Below are positions 43,054 to 48,418 of a DNA stretch of 48,418 nucleotides, piece after piece. The notes under the pieces are model-generated. The model was not told where the DNA came from, did no database searches, and worked only from the letters and a program-made list of their open reading frames with translations. Source of the DNA: Acidobacteriota bacterium (GTDB lineage Bacteria > Acidobacteriota > UBA6911 > RPQK01 > JACQSY01). The stretch is from the NCBI GenBank assembly GCA_016211085.1, contig JACQSY010000118.1:1-48418 (forward strand). The letters run 5' to 3'. The first letter of the stretch is position 1. Each line of letters starts with the position of its first letter. The position numbers were made by a program, and so were the translations under genes.

Positions 43054-44934
43054 CTACTGCCAGGGGCGGTCAGTCTTCGGCTGGTAACCCACTGCTTGCA
43101 TACTCTGCTCCGCAGCAAAGTCCTTCTGCATGAACATGGTCTTTCCACCTACCAAAGTCATCATGGGCCTGATAGTGGGGATGTCGTCGACGGGAATCGT
43201 GAAATAATCCTTGTCCAACACCAAAACGTCCGCCAATTTATCCTTCTCCAGAGAGCCGAGAGCATTTTCGCGGAGTACGTATTCTCCAGCCCAACGCGTA
43301 AACATCTTCATGACCCTGACGCGGTCTAGTTTTTCCTGCGGACCAATCACTTTATCGCCCATTTTCCGGGTGATAAAAAGCCAAAAATACTTACCCAGGC
43401 TCTTATAGCCGTGAAATTGCCCCACCACTTTGACACCAGAATCAAGAAGACTCCGGATGGGCAACACAAATTTTTCGATCTCAGGGCCATAGTCCCTGAT
43501 CCAATAAGGAGCTTCGTAAAAGAACATAGGGCCGGCACTGACGATGATTCCGTACTCCTTCAACTTTTGCACCACGTCAGGAGGAGTACCCATGACAGAG
43601 GCGTGCTCCACCGTGGGTCTCAGTTTCCTGATGTCTTCGGCTGTCATCCCGGTTTCTTTTCTGAGTTCCTCCAGCATTTGGATAAAGAGCCTTACGCCGT
43701 GGCTCCCCACTCCGTGGACTCCCGCCGGTCTCCATCCGGCCTTCGTAGCATTCTTTAAAACGTCCCAAAACAAACCACCCACCTTGGGACAGAGTTCGCG
43801 GCGCTTGATTTCAGGCGGCGCCAGAATGTCAGGTCCAAGACAAGCCTCTGGATAGATGGTGTCCCATAACTCCGCAGCGACTCCGGAAAACCACAAATAA
43901 TCTCCTCCCACTCCCAAAAAGGAGCCGTTCTGAGTAAAAAAATGTTTTTTATCGTACATGGTGGAAAGGACCGGGACGTAGTGCGTCTCATGGAGTGCAG
44001 CCAGGCGAATCGGCATCTGTCCCTTACGATTCAGTAAACTAAAGGTGCTCAGAATTGTGGGTGCAGGAACGCGCGTAGAGAAAGTCGTGATTCCGGCGGA
44101 GGCCGCAATCTCAAGATTGCGTCTAACCATTTCCGCTATTTTGTCGAGTGACTCCTTTTGAGGGTACCAGTGCTGCCACCACAGTGCAGTGAGTAACGGT
44201 ACTCCAATCCTTCCTCTGTAAGATGCCGGGGGGTCTACGATAGCTCCGTAAGCGGCATTATTAAATTCCTCGACGCCCGGATAAATCTTATCCATCTCCT
44301 GGAAGCCCAGTGAATTAAGGATCCCCGTTACTCCCATATCGACTGCAAGAGGATTTTTGGGAGAAAGCTGGTCAAGTTTTTGGCGGGTGGCCATCCGCCA
44401 GAATCCCTGCATGGAGATTCCGGGATATCCGTTGACATCGATCACCAGCCAAGCTCCCGGCTTAAGTTTCGGCACCGCTCCTTTAATGGCTGTTTCTACC
44501 CTTGGCCAGGTTTCCTCCATGGTTTGGGCGCCTTGTATTACGACGCTGACATGGGGAGGAGGGGGGGTATCCATACCGAACTCCTTTGACAACTCTGGAC
44601 TAACGCCATAGAAATGAGCATGGGTCTCGACAATCCCTGGAATTACCAGCTTTCCTTTGAGATCGACGATCCTTGTCTTCGCGTTGGCTAGTTTCCTGAC
44701 ATGCTCAGTGGTTCCTAGCGCCATGATCCGGTCACGTTTGACGGCGAGCGCTTCGTAGATCCGGCCTGGATCTTCGTTGTTCTCGGCATTGTCCATGCTG
44801 ACGACCTTGCCGTTTATAAGAATCAGGTCAGCATAGCCGTATTCTTCCACTTCCACAGGAAGCTCTCCTTGCGCGCTTACCAGAGCACAAAAAACAGCGC
44901 TCAAAAAAAATAGAAGAATAAAATTTCTTTTCAT
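43054..44934 (-). CDS. Secreted amidohydrolase, YtcJ-like, with intact metal site
   Basis: A 626-residue amidohydrolase 3 family protein. Signal peptide MKRNFILLFFLSAVFCALVS, then ADLILINGKVVSMDN and VIPGIVETHAHFYG with the intact His-x-His metal pair. Downstream are PAGVHGVGSHGVRLFIQMLE near residue 420, RPTVEHASVMGTPPDVVQKL near residue 455 and the C-terminal SLEKDKLADVLVLDKDYFTI. It should hydrolyse an amide, lactam or similar bond of an imported substrate in the periplasm. An ATG at 44952 is in frame, but the ATG at 44934 has AGGAG eight bases upstream. It follows the second TonB receptor by about 40 bases on the same strand, mirroring the plus-strand pair. Confidence 0.86.
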   Translation of the reverse strand: MKRNFILLFFLSAVFCALVSAQGELPVEVEEYGYADLILINGKVVSMDNAENNEDPGRIYEALAVKRDRIMALGTTEHVRKLANAKTRIVDLKGKLVIPGIVETHAHFYGVSPELSKEFGMDTPPPPHVSVVIQGAQTMEETWPRVETAIKGAVPKLKPGAWLVIDVNGYPGISMQGFWRMATRQKLDQLSPKNPLAVDMGVTGILNSLGFQEMDKIYPGVEEFNNAAYGAIVDPPASYRGRIGVPLLTALWWQHWYPQKESLDKIAEMVRRNLEIAASAGITTFSTRVPAPTILSTFSLLNRKGQMPIRLAALHETHYVPVLSTMYDKKHFFTQNGSFLGVGGDYLWFSGVAAELWDTIYPEACLGPDILAPPEIKRRELCPKVGGLFWDVLKNATKAGWRPAGVHGVGSHGVRLFIQMLEELRKETGMTAEDIRKLRPTVEHASVMGTPPDVVQKLKEYGIIVSAGPMFFYEAPYWIRDYGPEIEKFVLPIRSLLDSGVKVVGQFHGYKSLGKYFWLFITRKMGDKVIGPQEKLDRVRVMKMFTRWAGEYVLRENALGSLEKDKLADVLVLDKDYFTIPVDDIPTIRPMMTLVGGKTMFMQKDFAAEQSMQAVGYQPKTDRPWQ

Positions 44935-44976
44935 GCGTTCGCTCCTTTTCACCCCGTGAACTCCAACACTTCGCGC

Positions 44977-47900
44977 TTAAAAGATGATTTTCAGGGCAAA
45001 TTGCAATTGCCTTGAAGTGGTCTCCGTACTTGTGATCCTTCCGAAATTGGCGTTTCTCACATTCGGATTAGGAATTAAGAACACAATGCGTTGAGGAAGA
45101 CCGAAGTTTGGCCGATTAAATAAGTTGAAAGCTTCGACTTTTACCTGAATACTCGCATCCTCAGAAATGCCCAGGCGGGTAGTTTTCATCACGGCAAAAT
45201 CGAATGTCGCTGATCCAGGTCCTATGGCTGCATTCCTGCCCAAATTGCCAAAAAAGCCTGCGGGTTGAAGCTCAAAAGCCAGGGGACTTAAATACTGTTC
45301 GGGTGCCCTGCCGGTGCGGGGATTGCCGCTAAAACCAGAGGCGAGGTTAGGCCTGTCGACAGGACCGGACGAGAATTGCTGGTTTCTATTCCTCGGCCTG
45401 TCAAAGGATCCAATGGTGATGTTAAAGGGATTGCCTGAGCTCACGTTAATGATTCCTGCCAGAACCCATCCCCCAGCCAATTTACCCGTGAGGCCGGCAA
45501 GGCCACGTCCGAGAGGAATCTCGTAGGTATAGTTCAAGGTGAGATTCTGCCGGACATCGAAAGCTGACAAGCTTCGATCCCTGTGAATGTCGTAGGGGTC
45601 CATGGCTGTGGCACCGGTTCCCGGTGCATCCGCCGCTCCTACGTTTCCCGGTGACTCATCAATGAGTTTCGATACCGTGTAAGAGGCTTGGAATTGAAAC
45701 CCCTTGCTGTACCTTCTGTTCACGCCCAGGGTGAAAGCATTGTAAAAAGAATTGGCATCAAAGAGTCTGAAATCTAAAGCACGGAAATTGGGGTTCCTCA
45801 AAGTCGAAGTTTCGGGAAAGAATTTTCTTCCGTCCTGCAAAATTTCTCCGAACGGAGTATTGATGTTACCCCCCCTGTTTAAATGCACACCCCGAGAGCC
45901 GGCATACGCAAAGCTCAACAGCGTATCGCCCGCAATTTGGTGCTGAATATTCAGGTTGTATTGCAAGAGATAGGGCTGGCGTGGACGAAACTCTGTGGGG
46001 GCGAACCTCAAGATTGTTGTGCCTCGAGTAGCCGCTGCATCCAATGCATTGGGAAAAGGAGGATTGAGTACTTGAGGTATTTTGATGAACGGAGGCATGG
46101 AAGCGCCGGAGACCGCAAAATGATTGGTCAGAATTTGTTCATAGTAAACTCCAAAACCCGCCCGTACCGCTGTTCTGCCGTTCCCGAATGGATCCCAGGC
46201 CAGTCCTAAGCGCGGCGCAAGATTCTCATATGAGGGATTAATAAAAAACGGGTCCCCCACGGTCACGTCGGGATCCATGACGTCTCTTAAGCTCGATACT
46301 TTCCCATCGGCTTCGCTTGGAGTCGTAATAAACTCGTGACGTAATCCCAAATTGAAGGTGAGGTTCGACAGTAGTTTATAGTCGTCCTGTAAATACCATC
46401 CCAACAGAAACTGGCGCCACCGTCGAAGCCCGTCAGAGCCCGGAAGAGCGACCTCGAACACGCGGGGTTGATTGGTGAGGAACCGGTTTAAGTCATCAAA
46501 ATCAAAAGTGCCCCTTTTTCTGATGAGTTGATCCGCATTGAAGTGAGTTCTTTCAACCAAGACCCCGATGCGTAATGAATGTGCGCCTCGCGTATACGCA
46601 AGATCGTCACTATACTGGTAAATGCTAGTTAGAGTAAGCCTTGGTGCGCTGGTTGTGTTTGAGCCCCAGCTGTTAAGGCCTCCCACGCGCAGTGTACCCA
46701 CTCCTGCAGCGGGTACAAAAAGAAGCTCCGGTCCTAAGTTCACGATGGCACCACTATCTTGATCCAGACGAAAACGGCTAACTCCGAACTGAAACTTATT
46801 CAGCAGCCGGGATGAAAGTATGCTGTTTTCCTGAAGGGTGATCGTTTGGCGCCGTCCCTCGTTGGTATCAGCGAAACTGGGTAGTGACTGAGGAGTTACC
46901 AGGCTGGAATCATCGAACAGATATTTGCCGAATATGGAGTGCTGCCTGTTAAATTGATGATCCACCTTCACCGTAAAAAAATCTTCGTCAGTAGGCTGGC
47001 TGAAATTCCATACCAGTTCCCCCCGGCCGTCTCCGAAATCTCTTCCATTGGGGAGCGGGAAAGAGTTCAAGAAAGGACGGACATTGGGATGGACTCCGAC
47101 CTCAACTAATTTGCTGCGGTTTTGAGGATCGGGCAGCAAACCGCGCCGAGCAGTCTCATTGGGCACATTTGAGATTATTGTCAGGCCAAGTCTTTCTCGC
47201 AGACCTTCATAGCCCCCAAAGAAAAAAGTCTTATCCCGTACGATAGGGCCACCCAAGGTAAATCCAAATTGGTTGCGTTTAAATGCCGGAGGCTTTTCGC
47301 CAGGATCGAAAAAATTACGGGCGTCCAAGGCGCTGTTGCGATGGAATTCAAAAACATTGCCGTGGAACTCATTGGTACCGGATTTAGTTACGGCGTTAAT
47401 AACCCCTGCCGCAGCCCCCCTGCCGAACTCGGCCGTGAAACTGTTGGTCAAAACTCTAAATTCCGCGATGGTTTCGACTCCGAGCACCGTTCCTGAAAAA
47501 CCCGCCGGTGTTTTTCCCAACCCACTCTTAATATTGGTTCCGTCTTCTAAAAAACTCGTGTGCTCAGGTCGACCTCCTGCTATAGACAGTTTGATGCCCG
47601 AGCCCCCGGACAAAACGGCCCCAACGCGGCCTCCTGCTCCCCTGGCGCTTACTCCCGCTTGCAGCAGGGCAAGTTGGATGTAATCACGCCCATTCAAAGG
47701 CAAGTCACGGATCTTCTTCTCATCAACCAAGCCAGAGATGGCGGCGGTATTTGTCTCTACGAGAGGGGCTTCCCCTTCAACGATAATCTTGTCGCTGATT
47801 TCTCCTACCTTTAATGCAAAGTCCACCACCGCCTGCTGGCCGACCGTCAACGTGATCCCGCTTCTAATAGTAACTTGAAATCCAGTGAGTTCCGCCTGCG

Positions 47901-48129
47901 CCTCATAGTGCCCTACGGGCAGATTGGGAGCGTGGTACACGCCTTGGTCATCGGAAATAACGGTCCTGGCAAGGCCAGTGTCCAGGTTGCGTATCGTGAC
48001 TGAAACTCCTGGCATTACAGCCCGCGATTCGTCTCTGACGGTGCCGGTGAGTGTTGCAGTAGTGACCTGTCCCACTGCGGAATGTGTAAAAAAGAGAAAG
48101 CCACAAACGACTACTACTTTTTTGAACAT
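44977..48129 (-). CDS. Oar-like TonB-dependent outer-membrane receptor, second copy
   Basis: A 1050-residue protein with signal peptide MFKKVVVVCGFLFFTHSAVG, a CnaB-like domain (TATLTGTVRDESRAVMPGVS, then VSVTIRNL), a plug (LNGRDYIQLALLQAGVSAR) and a barrel with FHRNSALDARNFFDPGEK, KRNQFGFTLGGPIVRDKTFF and a terminal TTSRQLQFALKIIF. The frame is open to 48216, but the ATG at 48129 has GGAGG seven bases upstream and starts the signal peptide. It shares block order with the receptor at 31838-34933. With the adjacent intact amidohydrolase it forms a receptor-hydrolase pair that probably handles a related substrate. Confidence 0.9.
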   Translation of the reverse strand: MFKKVVVVCGFLFFTHSAVGQVTTATLTGTVRDESRAVMPGVSVTIRNLDTGLARTVISDDQGVYHAPNLPVGHYEAQAELTGFQVTIRSGITLTVGQQAVVDFALKVGEISDKIIVEGEAPLVETNTAAISGLVDEKKIRDLPLNGRDYIQLALLQAGVSARGAGGRVGAVLSGGSGIKLSIAGGRPEHTSFLEDGTNIKSGLGKTPAGFSGTVLGVETIAEFRVLTNSFTAEFGRGAAAGVINAVTKSGTNEFHGNVFEFHRNSALDARNFFDPGEKPPAFKRNQFGFTLGGPIVRDKTFFFGGYEGLRERLGLTIISNVPNETARRGLLPDPQNRSKLVEVGVHPNVRPFLNSFPLPNGRDFGDGRGELVWNFSQPTDEDFFTVKVDHQFNRQHSIFGKYLFDDSSLVTPQSLPSFADTNEGRRQTITLQENSILSSRLLNKFQFGVSRFRLDQDSGAIVNLGPELLFVPAAGVGTLRVGGLNSWGSNTTSAPRLTLTSIYQYSDDLAYTRGAHSLRIGVLVERTHFNADQLIRKRGTFDFDDLNRFLTNQPRVFEVALPGSDGLRRWRQFLLGWYLQDDYKLLSNLTFNLGLRHEFITTPSEADGKVSSLRDVMDPDVTVGDPFFINPSYENLAPRLGLAWDPFGNGRTAVRAGFGVYYEQILTNHFAVSGASMPPFIKIPQVLNPPFPNALDAAATRGTTILRFAPTEFRPRQPYLLQYNLNIQHQIAGDTLLSFAYAGSRGVHLNRGGNINTPFGEILQDGRKFFPETSTLRNPNFRALDFRLFDANSFYNAFTLGVNRRYSKGFQFQASYTVSKLIDESPGNVGAADAPGTGATAMDPYDIHRDRSLSAFDVRQNLTLNYTYEIPLGRGLAGLTGKLAGGWVLAGIINVSSGNPFNITIGSFDRPRNRNQQFSSGPVDRPNLASGFSGNPRTGRAPEQYLSPLAFELQPAGFFGNLGRNAAIGPGSATFDFAVMKTTRLGISEDASIQVKVEAFNLFNRPNFGLPQRIVFLIPNPNVRNANFGRITSTETTSRQLQFALKIIF

Positions 48130-48311
48130 AGCCGCCTCCAGCTTTATTCGTGAAAATGGTTGGCTATATAGCGTAACTTTTGAGGTAACCCTTGCACTGT
48201 TCGAAGAGGAAGTCAAGGGGATTTCTCTTCTTGCCCTCCCCCAAATTTTGGCGCGGGCGATTCTGATTTTCCTAAAGAAATGATTTTTGTCAGACGGAAT
48301 GGGTTAGAATA

Positions 48312-48333
48312 GTTTCATCTAAAGAAATGAAAC
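48312..48333. promoter_or_regulatory. Inverted repeat over a start codon
   Basis: A perfect seven-base inverted repeat GTTTCAT and ATGAAAC with an eight-base spacer covers the possible ATG at 48327 of the last gene. It could be an operator or an mRNA hairpin. The position makes the later in-frame ATG at 48336 an alternative start. Seven bases is short enough to be chance. Confidence 0.3.
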
Positions 48334-48418
48334 AGATGGGGAGGAAACGAAAGCGCGACCAACTGATTAGTCAACTGCTCGACCCGTCCGAGATGCTGCG
48401 GGGCTCGCTGCTGGAGCG
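48327..48418 (+). CDS. Start of a small gene, truncated by the window edge
   Basis: Thirty codons are visible: MKQMGRKRKRDQLISQLLD, then PSEMLRGSLLE. The R-G-S-L segment after a basic N-terminal helix is reminiscent of DUF6788-type proteins, which continue with a Cys-rich C-G-K-P motif, but that part lies beyond the window. Two in-frame ATGs (48327 and 48336) are possible starts. It is divergent from the second TonB receptor across about 200 bases. Confidence 0.4.
   Translation, partial: MKQMGRKRKRDQLISQLLDPSEMLRGSLLE

Noticed and set aside
1..48418. CRISPR arrays, tandem repeats and defence genes
   Set aside because: No regularly spaced repeats and no Cas, restriction-modification or toxin-antitoxin proteins were recognised on either strand.

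Overview
The window looks like a mid-GC chromosomal segment of an Acidobacteriota-type bacterium. The evidence is two Oar-like TonB-dependent receptors with an N-terminal carboxypeptidase-regulatory (CnaB-like) domain, a complete alternative complex III (ActABCDEF) operon, a DUF2267 protein and a large sigma-54 two-component regulatory set. This assignment is inferred from gene content; no rRNA or other phylogenetic marker is present. No tRNA, rRNA or CRISPR array was seen.

Layout. 1-9.1 kb: the tail of an IS630-type transposase, an mmsA-like acylating aldehyde dehydrogenase (+), then on the minus strand a gluconate-dehydrogenase-like pair (Tat-signal small subunit plus GMC flavoprotein) with a formamidase, a divergent RNA 3'-phosphate cyclase, a HAD-phosphatase/HerA-type ATPase fusion, and a DUF2267 protein. 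A palindromic intergenic repeat occurs twice (about 1.85 and 5.32 kb). 9.6-24 kb: an all-minus-strand respiratory and regulatory block. In order of transcription it runs: membrane histidine kinase, sigma-54 response regulator, cupredoxin/carboxypeptidase-like secreted protein, one-helix membrane protein, a second sigma-54 regulator interrupted by one in-frame TGA exactly in its GAFTGA motif, a stand-alone degenerate receiver, a class I cytochrome c, then actA-B-C-D-E-F. No terminal oxidase genes follow.

24.3-30.7 kb: an M20 peptidase and a tightly packed glycoconjugate cassette on the plus strand (FAD oxidoreductase, Gfo/Idh/MocA dehydrogenase, alkaline-phosphatase-superfamily enzyme, GT2 glycosyltransferase). 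30.7-31.5 kb: a graveyard of gene fragments. It holds a frameshifted remnant of a GT39-like membrane glycosyltransferase (minus) and the last 109 bp of an ABC ATPase gene nearly identical to the intact one 11 kb downstream.

31.8-48.1 kb: what appears to be a peptide or natural-product uptake/processing/export locus. On the plus strand it carries TonB receptor, membrane-tethered amidohydrolase, M29-aminopeptidase-like protein, FtsX-type permease and MacB-type ATPase. Facing it on the minus strand are a second TonB receptor, a second amidohydrolase and a small secreted cohesin-like protein. The stray ABC-ATPase tail just upstream of the module suggests that another copy of the module once sat there. 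The window ends in the first codons of a small plus-strand gene.
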